Assembly: GCA_002299245.1 (NCBI GenBank)
Contig: DBOI01000008.1
Span: 1 to 24,679 of the forward strand
Length of the DNA: 24,679 nt
Source of the DNA: Hydrogenovibrio sp. UBA650
GTDB taxonomy: Bacteria; Pseudomonadota; Gammaproteobacteria; Thiomicrospirales; Thiomicrospiraceae
Reading direction: 5' to 3'
The position numbers and the translations under genes are program-made. How positions within the stretch are numbered: position 1 is the stretch's first letter; every line of letters begins with the position of its first letter. Of this stretch, positions 6,891 to 15,156 are shown in pieces. The notes beneath the pieces are model-generated. The model ran no database searches. It was not told the DNA's origin and saw only the letters and a list, made by a program, of their open reading frames with translations.

Positions 6891-7475
6891 TTACTTACGT
6901 TTTGGCTTACTGATATTAACTACAGATTGGTCGTAGTCAGTGTTACCGTGTGAAAGTGCAGTGATTGCAACACCTTCAGGCATAGTTAATTCAGAAAGAC
7001 GCATGCTGCTTCCCGCTTCCATGTTAGAAACGTCAACATCAATCTTAGTAGGTAAATCTTTCGCAACACAGCTAACTTCTACAGTAGCTTGTAGGAAAGA
7101 CATCAAACCACCAAGCTTAACACCAGGTGCAACAGCTTGACCGATGAAGTTCAGAGGAACTTTCTTAACAAGCTTGTTATCAGCACCAGCGCGCTGTAGA
7201 TCGATGTGAGAAACTTCACCAGTAGCTGGATGACGCTGAACATCTTTAACAACTACAGACTCAGCAGTTCCACCTTGAACATCAATGTTCAAAACAGAGT
7301 TGTAAGTATCGTTGTCTTGGAATGATTTTTTAACATCCTTAGCTAAGAATGATACCGAAACGGCATCTTTACCAGCACCATAGATAATTGCTGGTACACG
7401 ACCCGCATGACGAAGGCGGCGGCTCGCACCTTTCCCTTCTTCCGTACGGATTTCTGCTGTCCAATTTTGACTCAT
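6891..7475 (-). CDS. rplY: 50S ribosomal protein L25 (Ctc/TL5 long form)
   Basis: The 194-residue protein is the long L25 form, with an N-terminal 5S rRNA-binding domain (residues about 1-95; RTEEGKGASRRLRHAGRVPAIIYG) followed by the C-terminal TL5/Ctc beta domain (about 96-190). E. coli L25 has only the first domain. The start ATG has a strong CGGAGAT ribosome site. It heads the rplY-pth-ychF cluster downstream of prs, with the prs terminator between. A TATAAT on the minus strand at 7584-7589 would give a leader of about 100 bases, which contains a short palindrome. L25 autogenous control through its leader is known in E. coli relatives; whether it applies here is inference. Confidence 0.95.
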   Translation of the reverse strand: MSQNWTAEIRTEEGKGASRRLRHAGRVPAIIYGAGKDAVSVSFLAKDVKKSFQDNDTYNSVLNIDVQGGTAESVVVKDVQRHPATGEVSHIDLQRAGADNKLVKKVPLNFIGQAVAPGVKLGGLMSFLQATVEVSCVAKDLPTKIDVDVSNMEAGSSMRLSELTMPEGVAITALSHGNTDYDQSVVNISKPKRK

Positions 7476-7504
7476 TGTAAATCTCCGAGTAGTGCGGTTT
7501 TATC

Positions 7505-7516
7505 TGCCAGATGGCA
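7505..7516 (-). repeat. 12-base palindrome in the rplY leader
   Basis: TGCCA-GA-TGGCA is an inverted repeat with 5-bp arms, 29 bases upstream of the rplY ATG. It is too short to fold strongly as RNA. It could be an operator half-site pair or part of a larger leader structure. Confidence 0.35.
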
Positions 7517-7583
7517 TGTCAACTTAATCTCAACCGCTTAATTAATCGACCTGTATCCGCGACCAAACACAGGGGAAGCGGGA

Positions 7584-7589
7584 ATTATA
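7584..7589 (-). promoter_or_regulatory. Candidate -10 element for rplY-pth-ychF
   Basis: A perfect TATAAT lies on the minus strand between the prs terminator and rplY. The -35 position 17 bases upstream is poor (CTGGAT). A separate promoter is expected because a terminator precedes it. Confidence 0.42.
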
Positions 7590-7671
7590 CTGAAACAGAG
7601 AAAAAAATCCAGTCATTTTTTTAGAGAAAACAACTACTTCTTTGGATTGAAGGCATCGGGCCTGTCAAAAC

Positions 7672-7699
7672 AAAAAAGCACTCCGTAGAGTGCTTTTTG
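7672..7699 (-). terminator. Rho-independent terminator after prs (symmetrical)
   Basis: GCACTC/GAGTGC pair across a CGTA loop, flanked by A-run and T-run on both sides. It lies 24 bases after the prs stop codon and would function in either direction. Confidence 0.9.
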
Positions 7700-7722
7700 A
7701 TTTATACATGAAAAGCCTTTAC

Positions 7723-8679
7723 TTAGTGCTGCATCAGAGCCGTTACAGACTCTTCCTGATTCACACGGCGGATGGTTTCACCGAGCATTTCTGCAATACT
7801 AACGCGACGGATTTTCTGACACTCACGCGCTTCAGCACTCTCAGGAATCGAGTCAGTTACCACCAACTCTCTCAACACAGAGTTTTGAACATTCTCAACA
7901 GCTGGTCCAGACAGTACCGCGTGGACAACATAAGCCGAAACACTATTTGCTCCTCGCTCCATCAAAGCGGCAGCAGCTTTACACAGAGTTCCAGCGGTAT
8001 CAACCATATCATCGATAATGATGCAATCGCGGCCTTCTATATCACCAATGATGTTCATCACCTTAGCAACATTGGCTTTTGGACGACGCTTGTCGATAAT
8101 AGCCATATCAGCATTAATCGCTTTTGCTACTGCACGGGCACGTACAACCCCACCCATATCTGGAGAGACAATCGTCACATTGTCTAGGTTATATGACTTC
8201 TGCATATCTTCAACCAGTAGCGGTGAGCCATAAATATTATCGACCGGGATATTGAAGAACCCTTGGATCTGATCCGAGTGAAGATCGACAGTCACAACGC
8301 GATCAGCACCAGCAGAACTAATCATGTCTGCTGAAAGACGAGCCGTGATCGGTACACGCGCTGAATATGGACGTCGATCCTGGCGAGCAAAACCGTAGTA
8401 AGGTATAACTGCTGTGATTCGCTTAGCTGATGCACGTTTTAGCGCATCAATCATCACCAGCATTTCCATCAAGTTTACTGCCGGTTCAGGCGTACAGGTT
8501 GGCTGTAGAACATAGACATCTTGTCCACGAACAGACTCTTTGATCTCGACCATGATTTCGCCGTCACTAAAACGGCCAACATCGGCTTGTCCAAGAGGGA
8601 TATCTAAATACTGGGAGATTTTCTCTGCGAGACTGACATTTGCATTACCTGCAAAAATCATTACATTTTTATGGGCCAT
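7723..8679 (-). CDS. prs: Ribose-phosphate pyrophosphokinase (PRPP synthase)
   Basis: Prs makes 5-phosphoribosyl-1-pyrophosphate from ribose-5-phosphate and ATP for purine, pyrimidine, His, Trp and NAD synthesis. The 318 residues match the class I enzyme. Visible blocks are MIFAGNANVSLAEKI, GRFSDGEIMVEI, the catalytic flexible loop region YYGFARQDRRPYSARVPITA, and VTVDLHSDQIQGFF. The PRPP-binding signature DCIIIDDMVDTAGTL is near residues 218-232. The ATG is preceded by CAGGAG. It follows tRNA-Gln by 50 bases on the same strand, so both may share the tRNA promoter, and it ends with its own terminator. ispE, the usual neighbour, is missing. Confidence 0.97.
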   Translation of the reverse strand: MAHKNVMIFAGNANVSLAEKISQYLDIPLGQADVGRFSDGEIMVEIKESVRGQDVYVLQPTCTPEPAVNLMEMLVMIDALKRASAKRITAVIPYYGFARQDRRPYSARVPITARLSADMISSAGADRVVTVDLHSDQIQGFFNIPVDNIYGSPLLVEDMQKSYNLDNVTIVSPDMGGVVRARAVAKAINADMAIIDKRRPKANVAKVMNIIGDIEGRDCIIIDDMVDTAGTLCKAAAALMERGANSVSAYVVHAVLSGPAVENVQNSVLRELVVTDSIPESAEARECQKIRRVSIAEMLGETIRRVNQEESVTALMQH

Positions 8680-8729
8680 TTCAGGCGCTCCTGTTCAGGA
8701 AAAAATGATTTGAGAATTCGGAAGGATAT

Positions 8730-8804
8730 TGGCAGGGCTGGCAGGATTCGAACCTGCGGTACACTGGATCAAAACCAGATGCCTTACCACTTGGCCACAG
8801 CCCT
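8730..8804 (-). tRNA. tRNA-Gln (TTG)
   Basis: This is a 75-base cloverleaf with encoded CCA (8730-8732), acceptor AGGGCTG/CAGCCCT, D-arm GCCAAGTGGTAAGGC, anticodon loop TTTTGAT (TTG), and T-arm GCAGG-TTCGAAT-CCTGC. The first anticodon-stem pair (27-43) is a T-T mismatch. It lies just upstream of prs, the same position as in other gammaproteobacteria. Confidence 0.96.
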
Positions 8805-8834
8805 TTAATATCTTGTCGTTAAAGACAGGTGCGT

Positions 8835-8862
8835 ATTATCCATTTATTTTTTTCAAGTTCAA
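8835..8862 (-). promoter_or_regulatory. Sigma-70 promoter of tRNA-Gln (and probably prs)
   Basis: On the minus strand TTGAAC (8857-8862) and GATAAT (8835-8840) are 16 bases apart. ACGCACC follows, a discriminator like that of the tRNA-Met promoter in this window. Confidence 0.72.
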
Positions 8863-8932
8863 GCAAAAAACCAAAACTTTGTAAAAAAAGTTAAATATAA
8901 CTATTTGCTCTCGCTAGAAGGCTTACCTAGGT

Positions 8933-10783
8933 TTAATTCGCTTCCGATTCTAACTGGTTAATTATGTTCTGTAATTGCTCATTAGATGCAAATTTTGCGC
9001 GATAGTTTTGCCAGAGTTCGATTGCTTTATCACGTTCTCCCTTAACCCAATAAACGGTAATCAGGTGGATTAAAACTTCTTCATCCTCAACCTTGTAGAA
9101 TGATTGCGATAGGTAATCTAAAGCCTGATCATAATCGCCTATTCGATAGTAGTACCATCCCATACTATCAAGAATAAAGAAACTCTCGGGTTCCAGAGCC
9201 AATGCTCTCGACAATAGTGAAAAAGCAATATCAAGATTCACATTCTTTTCGACATAAAAATAACCCAGTGCATTAAGAGCCTGGCTATCTTGGCTGTCTA
9301 TTTTTAGGATTCTAAGTAAGACCGATTCATAACTGCTGAAATCTTCGGTGTTATAGAACAGAAGAGATTGCGCTTTGAGAATTGAAGTATTATTAGGCTG
9401 AATTTCTAAAGCTTGATTGTAGAAATCAATCGCCTCTGAATTAAGACCATCACTTGCCGCAAAGATAGCCCTTGCTCGAAGTTGCTTAACTTTATTTCTG
9501 GTTTCGGAAATATCTAAATTATCAAGGATGTTGTAAGACTCTGCTTTTTTTCCCTCTGAAAATAGAATCTCGGCCAGATGCAATTGTGCATCAACTAAGT
9601 ATGCTGCCGACTCGACCAGCTCAAAGTAATGCTTGGCTCTCTCATTATTTTCCTGTTCCTGGTAAAGCAACCCTAAATAATAGAAAGCAACAGACTGATA
9701 ACCTTTTTCCTGAGAAACTTTTATCAGGTTTTGCTCAGCGCTATCCAGGTCATTTCTTTCCATTTGCAATAACGCTAGAGAAAATAGCGAGGTATAGGCC
9801 TTTGGCTCTTTTTCAACAATGAATTTGTATCGATCTTCAGCTTCCTTGTATTTTTGAGCCTGGACTTCAAGTCTAGCCAAGCGCTCTTGAACCAACAAAT
9901 CCTCAGGCGTTTTTTCTACGTATGGGGTTAAAGCTTCTATTCCCAAAGTCGCAGGTTCTACTGAAAGATAAAGTTTAGATAATAAGTTATATATGAGCGT
10001 TAGGTTGTCCTCAGAATCAATTTGTTGCATCATTTGCTTAGCTTGATTGAGAGCCGGAATACCTACCACAGGATTTTCATAAATGGTACTCACCATTCCC
10101 AGAGCATAGAAAGATGACCACTCTTCAGGAAACTGTTCGGTTAATTTCTGAAAGAATTTAATTCCATGTGTTTCAGAAGCTGCTGAAGCCACTCTAGAAG
10201 CTGAAGCTACTAGATCGCTTTGTAAGTTTGCAACAGAAAGTTGTTGATATTTATTCCATTGCTCAACAGCTAAATCGACATCACCTTTTCGCAACGACAA
10301 GACATAAGATGCGCGCCAAACCCGATCTTCTTCTGGCGATACATCCTTCCAGAGATTCACAGCCTTTTCGATATTGCGTAAATCATAAGTGTTCATTGAA
10401 ATTTCGAAGGCGCGCTTTGCCAACTCAGGATCGCGGAGCTCTCTGGCTAGAGGAAAGATAGTATTAAAGGCGCCTTTCGGCTGTTTGCGCTTGAGTAGCA
10501 TTTCGGCAGCCATCACTTCAAACATTTGCTGAGGCGTTAGATGAAGCAGCGATTCGCTTTCATCTGATTCTGTTTTCTCAGAGTGCTCAGGGTCAGAATT
10601 TTTAGCCGTTTCAACTATCTGAGCTTGCTTAGCTACCGGTTTTTCCTGCGTCAGTGAGCAGCCACTCAAACTCGTAAACGATAATAGTAGCAGGCTTAAA
10701 ACAATATACTTAGAACTTTGTTCGACAAAGTCATGTAAAACCAAATAATTAAATCCAATTTTTTTAATGGCCTTAGTTATCAT
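8933..10783 (-). CDS. TPR-repeat outer-membrane lipoprotein, LbcA/PA4667-like
   Basis: The 616-residue protein has a lipobox LSGC with Cys42, preceded by a hydrophobic core, so a lipidated periplasmic protein is expected. A charged stretch rich in E/D/S follows. From about residue 80 to the end it consists of helical TPR-type repeats; clear examples are AIDFYNQALEIQPNNTSILK and the late DSMGWYYYRIGDYDQALDYL. In Pseudomonas the gene at this place (next to hemA, before lolB) is LbcA, the lipoprotein partner of the periplasmic protease CtpA. Position, length and repeats agree, so an adaptor or scaffold role is inferred. The signal peptide is long with the ATG start. A TTG at codon 14 would give a more usual 29-residue signal. 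It is divergent from hemA. A weak AT hairpin (8875-8892) follows it. Confidence 0.85.
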   Translation of the reverse strand: MITKAIKKIGFNYLVLHDFVEQSSKYIVLSLLLLSFTSLSGCSLTQEKPVAKQAQIVETAKNSDPEHSEKTESDESESLLHLTPQQMFEVMAAEMLLKRKQPKGAFNTIFPLARELRDPELAKRAFEISMNTYDLRNIEKAVNLWKDVSPEEDRVWRASYVLSLRKGDVDLAVEQWNKYQQLSVANLQSDLVASASRVASAASETHGIKFFQKLTEQFPEEWSSFYALGMVSTIYENPVVGIPALNQAKQMMQQIDSEDNLTLIYNLLSKLYLSVEPATLGIEALTPYVEKTPEDLLVQERLARLEVQAQKYKEAEDRYKFIVEKEPKAYTSLFSLALLQMERNDLDSAEQNLIKVSQEKGYQSVAFYYLGLLYQEQENNERAKHYFELVESAAYLVDAQLHLAEILFSEGKKAESYNILDNLDISETRNKVKQLRARAIFAASDGLNSEAIDFYNQALEIQPNNTSILKAQSLLFYNTEDFSSYESVLLRILKIDSQDSQALNALGYFYVEKNVNLDIAFSLLSRALALEPESFFILDSMGWYYYRIGDYDQALDYLSQSFYKVEDEEVLIHLITVYWVKGERDKAIELWQNYRAKFASNEQLQNIINQLESEAN

Positions 10784-10979
10784 CCTTAAACCCCATTAAA
10801 AACCATCTCCATCAAACGTGACAAATACATTTCACACGAGCAAATAAAAATTAACTTAGCTTCATTCTAGGTTATTTACAAAAAAAATGTTCGAAAACTC
10901 ATCGATATAAAGCTCTTGTATGGTTAAGCTCGACTTGCAATTATGGCCTTTTTTTAGCAAAATTACGCCTCTTTAGTCG

Positions 10980-10988
10980 TGCTAAAAT
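10980..10988 (+). promoter_or_regulatory. Candidate extended -10 promoter of hemA
   Basis: TGC-TAAAAT is an extended -10 motif with no recognisable -35. It would place the start near 10995, about 42 bases before hemA. An alternative, TTGCAA-N17-CAAAAT, ends at 10963. The rest of the 253-base divergent region (10784-11036) shows only A+T-rich DNA and an imperfect inverted repeat TCGTG/CACGA around this site. Confidence 0.42.
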
Positions 10989-11036
10989 TAGTCACGATTA
11001 ACTTTTTATTAAATGTGAATTAAAAGTTCAAAGTCT

Positions 11037-12317
11037 ATGAAGCTATGCACCCTTGGTGTAAACCATGAAACAGCGCCAGTTGATATCCGTGAAACGGTTG
11101 CATTTAGCGAAGAAAACTCGATGCAGGCTATCATAGAACTCAAGGCAAATGCCCTTATTTCAGAATGCATTATTCTCTCAACCTGTAATCGCACCGAGCT
11201 CTACTGCATACTCAAAGACAATATCGATGAATCTGATGTTATTAGTTGGCTACACGAATATTTTAATTTGAGTTCGGAAAGCCTATCTCCATATTTGTAT
11301 ATCTATCATGAGCTGGATGCCGTAAAACACATTATGCGAGTTGCAAGTGGTTTGAACTCATTAGTGCTTGGTGAACCGCAGATTTTTGGCCAGATAAAAG
11401 ATGCTTACAACTCAGCCCATAAGGCTGAAAGTGTTCATCAGGTGTTAGAAAACCTATTTCAACACATTTTTAAAACTGTCAAACAAGTGCGCACCGACAC
11501 GGCAATTGGTAACAGCCCTATTTCAGTTGCCTTTTCTGCCGTATCGCTCTCCAAACAATTCTTTGGTGATCTATCACAGCAAACCTCTCTATTGCTTGGC
11601 GCAGGGGAAACAGCAGAATTAGTGGCCCGTCACTTAAAAGAGAGCAAAGTAGGCAATATGATTATTGCCAATCGCAGCTTTGAGAAAGCTCACCAACTTT
11701 CGGAAACTGTCAGTGGTTATGCAATTGAACTCCGTGAAATTGAACAACACCTACATGAAGCTGACATTGTTATTGGCTCAACAGCGAGTCCAACGCCAAT
11801 CTTACTCGCAGAGTCAGTAAAGAAAGCTTTAAAAAAGCGTAAGAATCGACCAATGTTTATGATTGACATTGCTGTGCCACGCGACATTGAGTCAAGCACC
11901 AGTGATTTCAATAATGTCTACCTTTACACTGTTGATGACCTTCAGGAAATCATAGAAAGTAATAAACAATCCAGGCAAAACGCGGCACTCGAAGCTGAAG
12001 AGATCATTACACTTCAAGCAGAGAGTTTTTATAACCAACTCAATGCATCTGAACAGATCAAACCAGTTATTCAAGCTTATCGTAAACAGTCTATGGATAT
12101 TAAGCAGAACACCTTGGAACACGCTTTAAATCAACTCGAGCAAGGTGTTGACGCTGAAGAGATAATCAAACGCCTGGCAAACCAGCTAACTAACCGTTTA
12201 CTCCACACGCCTACCATGCTACTTAATCAAGCCGCAGATGAGGGAAATGAGCCTGTAATCAAGGCCGCCAAAAAGCTAATTATTGAAACCGATAAATCAT
12301 CGTCAAACAAACCTTAG
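11037..12317 (+). CDS. hemA: Glutamyl-tRNA reductase
   Basis: HemA reduces glutamyl-tRNA(Glu) to glutamate-1-semialdehyde with NADPH, the first committed step of C5 tetrapyrrole synthesis. The 426-residue protein starts MKLCTLGVNHETAPVDIRE and carries the catalytic Cys50 in LSTCNRTELY. The substrate-binding block SGLNSLVLGEPQIFGQIKDAY follows, then the NADPH Rossmann segment LLLGAGETAELVARHL, and PRDIESSTSDFNNVYLYTVDDL. The C-terminal dimerisation helices end the protein. The first residues match the family start, although no good ribosome site precedes the ATG. It begins the plus-strand cluster hemA-prfA-prmC-moeB. HemA is often regulated by proteolysis at its N-terminus; nothing here decides that. 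Confidence 0.97.
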   Translation: MKLCTLGVNHETAPVDIRETVAFSEENSMQAIIELKANALISECIILSTCNRTELYCILKDNIDESDVISWLHEYFNLSSESLSPYLYIYHELDAVKHIMRVASGLNSLVLGEPQIFGQIKDAYNSAHKAESVHQVLENLFQHIFKTVKQVRTDTAIGNSPISVAFSAVSLSKQFFGDLSQQTSLLLGAGETAELVARHLKESKVGNMIIANRSFEKAHQLSETVSGYAIELREIEQHLHEADIVIGSTASPTPILLAESVKKALKKRKNRPMFMIDIAVPRDIESSTSDFNNVYLYTVDDLQEIIESNKQSRQNAALEAEEIITLQAESFYNQLNASEQIKPVIQAYRKQSMDIKQNTLEHALNQLEQGVDAEEIIKRLANQLTNRLLHTPTMLLNQAADEGNEPVIKAAKKLIIETDKSSSNKP

Positions 12318-12333
12318 CTACGCATAACAAGTT

Positions 12334-12351
12334 TGGCTAAACAACTAGCCA
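12334..12351 (+). repeat. Hairpin between hemA and prfA
   Basis: TGGCTA and TAGCCA pair perfectly around a 6-base loop. No T-run follows, so transcription probably continues into prfA. It may be a processing or stability element. Confidence 0.4.
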
Positions 12352-12393
12352 TTTAGTATCTGTTGTAAAAACTATTTATATGAGAAATAACCT

Positions 12394-13482
12394 GTGAAAG
12401 ATTCCATTCGAAGTAAATTAGAACATCTAGTAGAACGTTTAGACGAAGTCAACGCCCTGCTCTCTGATCCAGAAACAATCAGCGATCAACAGAAATTTAC
12501 AGGCCTGACCAAAGAGCATGCCCAGATTACTCCTATCGTAGAGACCTTCAACGCCTTTATAAGTGCAGAAGAAGACCTAGCCGAAGCCAAAGAGATGCTG
12601 CAATCGGGGGACCCTGACCTTAAAGAGATGGCTCAAGAAGAGATCCCTGAATTAGAAACCCAGATCGAGCAATATCAAGACGATCTGCAAATGATGATGC
12701 TACCTAAAGATCCAAGAGATGACTCTAATATTTTCCTCGAAATTCGCGCGGGAACAGGCGGTGATGAAGCGGCAATTTTTGCAGGCGATCTATTTAGGAT
12801 GTATAGCCGTTTTGCAGAAAAAAGAGGTTGGCGAGTTGAAGTAATCAACACCAATGAAGGCGAACACGGTGGCTATAAAGAGTTGATTGCAAGAGTGATT
12901 GGCGATGGCGCTTATTCACAGCTTAAGTTCGAGTCCGGTGCACACCGTGTACAACGTGTACCTGCAACAGAGACCCAAGGGCGTGTTCACACATCAGCTG
13001 CAACCGTAGTCATCATGGCTGAGGCTCCTGATGTTGAACAGATTGATCTAAACCCGGCAGATTTACGAGTAGACACTTTCCGTGCCTCTGGAGCGGGTGG
13101 CCAGCACGTTAACAAAACCGACTCCGCTATTCGTATTACTCACCTACCAACTGGGACTGTAGTCGAGTGTCAGGATGAACGTTCACAGCATAAAAACCGT
13201 GCTCGTGCTATGTCTTTACTTGCAGCAAGAATCATGGATGAGCGTGAGCAAAAACATCAGGCGGAAATTGCCCAGGAGCGTAAGAATCTGGTTGGCACAG
13301 GAGATCGATCAGACCGCATCCGTACCTATAACTACCCTCAAGGCCGTGTCACCGACCACCGAATAAACCTGACACTTTATAAACTGGATGATGTGATGCA
13401 GGGCTCTTTAGATCAGGTTGTAAACCCTCTTGTCCAAGAGCATCAAGCCGAACAACTCGCCGCACTAAACGAGAATTCTTAA
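12394..13482 (+). CDS. prfA: Peptide chain release factor 1 (RF1)
   Basis: RF1 ends translation at UAA and UAG. The 362-residue protein begins at a GTG codon. The start MKDSIRSKLEHLVERLDEV aligns with the E. coli start (MKPSIVAKLEALHERHEEV), which decides for GTG despite a weak ribosome site. The stop-codon-reading tripeptide Pro190-Ala-Thr192 (RVPATETQGRVH) marks RF1 rather than RF2. The peptidyl-hydrolysis motif GGQ is at residues 235-237 (GAGGQHVNKTDS). It is followed after 5 bases by prmC, whose product methylates that glutamine, so modifier and target are coexpressed. Confidence 0.97.
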   Translation: MKDSIRSKLEHLVERLDEVNALLSDPETISDQQKFTGLTKEHAQITPIVETFNAFISAEEDLAEAKEMLQSGDPDLKEMAQEEIPELETQIEQYQDDLQMMMLPKDPRDDSNIFLEIRAGTGGDEAAIFAGDLFRMYSRFAEKRGWRVEVINTNEGEHGGYKELIARVIGDGAYSQLKFESGAHRVQRVPATETQGRVHTSAATVVIMAEAPDVEQIDLNPADLRVDTFRASGAGGQHVNKTDSAIRITHLPTGTVVECQDERSQHKNRARAMSLLAARIMDEREQKHQAEIAQERKNLVGTGDRSDRIRTYNYPQGRVTDHRINLTLYKLDDVMQGSLDQVVNPLVQEHQAEQLAALNENS

Positions 13483-13487
13483 GCTTT

Positions 13488-14348
13488 ATGCCCAGCATTG
13501 AACAGGCTTTAAAAACTGCCAAGCAGGAATTGATCAATGCTGGACAAACTGACTCTCCGCAGCTTGATGCCGAACTGTTACTGCTTGAGGTGATCAAAAA
13601 ACAACGCAGCTTTCTATTCACCTGGCCTGAGAAACTTCTCAGTGACTCGGATCTTGATTGTTTTAGAAAGCTATTAGAAAAGCGTTTACAAGGCCTGCCA
13701 ATTGCGCACATTCTCGGCTATCGTGAGTTTTGGGGACTGAAGTTAAAAGTAACTGAAGACACCTTGATCCCAAGACCGGATACTGAAACACTAGTTGAAG
13801 CCGTAGTAAACCTATCAATATCAAAGCAAGCCAGAATTCTAGACTTAGGCACTGGCACAGGAGCTATTGCTCTGGCTTTAAAATCCGAACTCCCACAAGC
13901 AGAAATCAGTGCTGTTGACTTTAGCGAACAAGCTTTAAAAGTAGCTAAAGAGAATTCGAAAAAACTCAAACTGGACATAAATTTAAAACACAGCAACTGG
14001 TTCTCTGCAGTAGACCAGCAGAAGTTTGATTGTATTGTCTCCAACCCCCCATATATTGAAGATAATGACCCTCATTTAAAGTGTGGAGACGTTAAGTTTG
14101 AACCCTTGAGTGCACTGACTTCAGGTTCTGATGGCCTAAAAGATATTAGAATGATAATTAAACAGGCCTGGAATTTTTTACAGGCTAATGGCTGGCTTGC
14201 AATAGAACATGGGTATAATCAAGCAGAAGCTATTCAACAAATCTTTTTGCATAATAACTATAAGAATATCAAGCTCTACTCTGACTATGGTGAAAACCCC
14301 AGAGTAACAGTGGCGCAAAAATCGACTGAGGAATTTAATCATGGATGA
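13488..14348 (+). CDS. prmC: Release factor glutamine methyltransferase PrmC (HemK)
   Basis: PrmC transfers a methyl group from SAM to the GGQ glutamine of RF1 and RF2. The 286 residues contain an N-terminal helical domain (about 1-85), SAM motif I LDLGTGTGAIAL (near residues 120-131) and the catalytic NPPY at 186-189 (VSNPPYIEDNDPHL). The C-terminal ENPRVTVAQ also fits. The start lies 5 bases after the prfA stop. The final 8 bases overlap the first bases of moeB (ATGGATGA), so translation of the two is probably coupled. Confidence 0.96.
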   Translation: MPSIEQALKTAKQELINAGQTDSPQLDAELLLLEVIKKQRSFLFTWPEKLLSDSDLDCFRKLLEKRLQGLPIAHILGYREFWGLKLKVTEDTLIPRPDTETLVEAVVNLSISKQARILDLGTGTGAIALALKSELPQAEISAVDFSEQALKVAKENSKKLKLDINLKHSNWFSAVDQQKFDCIVSNPPYIEDNDPHLKCGDVKFEPLSALTSGSDGLKDIRMIIKQAWNFLQANGWLAIEHGYNQAEAIQQIFLHNNYKNIKLYSDYGENPRVTVAQKSTEEFNHG

Positions 14349-15123
14349 GTTAAACGCAACCACAACAAACGAGCTAAAAGCTGAATTAAATGCTGAAGAA
14401 CTATCGAGGTATAGCAGGCAGATCATGATGCCTCAAATTGGTCCAGACGGCCAACTCAAACTGGCAAACTCTCATGCAGTGATTTTTGGCTTGGGTGGCT
14501 TGGGTTCTCCCGTTTCAATGTACCTTGCTGCCGCGGGTGTAGGCCAGCTCACACTTGTCGATTTTGATGAGGTTGATGACTCGAACCTGCAGCGCCAGAT
14601 CGTTCACAATGAGAACAATATAGGCCAACCAAAGGTCGAATCCGCCAAACAGAGTTTGGAATCAATCAACCACCACATTAGAGTGAAAACCGTTGCGGAA
14701 TATCTCTCAGAAGACAATGCAAAACAGTTAATTGCAAAAGCTGACGTGGTCATAGACTGCACCGATAATTTTGCAACTCGCTATGCACTGAACCGTATCT
14801 GCTACCAATCCAAAACACCCTTAGTTTCTGGAGCAGCGATTCGCTGGGAAGGCCAACTGACAACCTATGACTTTAGAAAGGAAGACAGTCCTTGTTATCA
14901 GTGTTTATATTCCGAAGATTCAGGCCAGGAACTGACATGTAGGCAGAATGGAGTATTAGCGCCGGTTGTTGGAATGATCGGTTCAATGCAGGCTATCGAA
15001 GCGGTCAAAGTTTTGTTAAACCTGCCAAGCCTTAATGGTAAGTTGATGATTATCGATGCCTATACGATGATGATTAGAACCTTGAACCTTGCTAAAGATC
15101 CGAACTGTCAGAGCTGTTCTTAA
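14341..15123 (+). CDS. moeB: MoeB/ThiF-type adenylyltransferase (E1-like)
   Basis: These enzymes adenylate the C-terminal Gly-Gly of a ubiquitin-like sulfur carrier, MoaD for molybdopterin or ThiS for thiamin. The 260 residues begin with a helical lead and ELSRYSRQIMMPQIG. The ATP-binding GLGGLGSPVSMYLAAAGVG follows, then NLQRQIVH (catalytic Arg finger) and DCTDNFATRYALN. Two zinc CxxC pairs are visible: CYQC near the middle and CQSC at the very C-terminus. LTCRQNGVLAPVVG carries the conserved Cys found in E. coli MoeB and ThiF. Next to prmC, the MoeB name follows the Pseudomonas gene order, but ThiF cannot be excluded from sequence alone. It ends 33 bases from the convergent motB. Confidence 0.88.
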   Translation: MDELNATTTNELKAELNAEELSRYSRQIMMPQIGPDGQLKLANSHAVIFGLGGLGSPVSMYLAAAGVGQLTLVDFDEVDDSNLQRQIVHNENNIGQPKVESAKQSLESINHHIRVKTVAEYLSEDNAKQLIAKADVVIDCTDNFATRYALNRICYQSKTPLVSGAAIRWEGQLTTYDFRKEDSPCYQCLYSEDSGQELTCRQNGVLAPVVGMIGSMQAIEAVKVLLNLPSLNGKLMIIDAYTMMIRTLNLAKDPNCQSCS

Positions 15124-15156
15124 AAGGCCTGTTAAAAAAAGCTGAACAAAATTAGA

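Noticed and set aside
7690..8187. 165-codon plus-strand frame opposite prs
   Set aside because: It is antisense to a highly conserved gene, begins inside the prs terminator and resembles no family.
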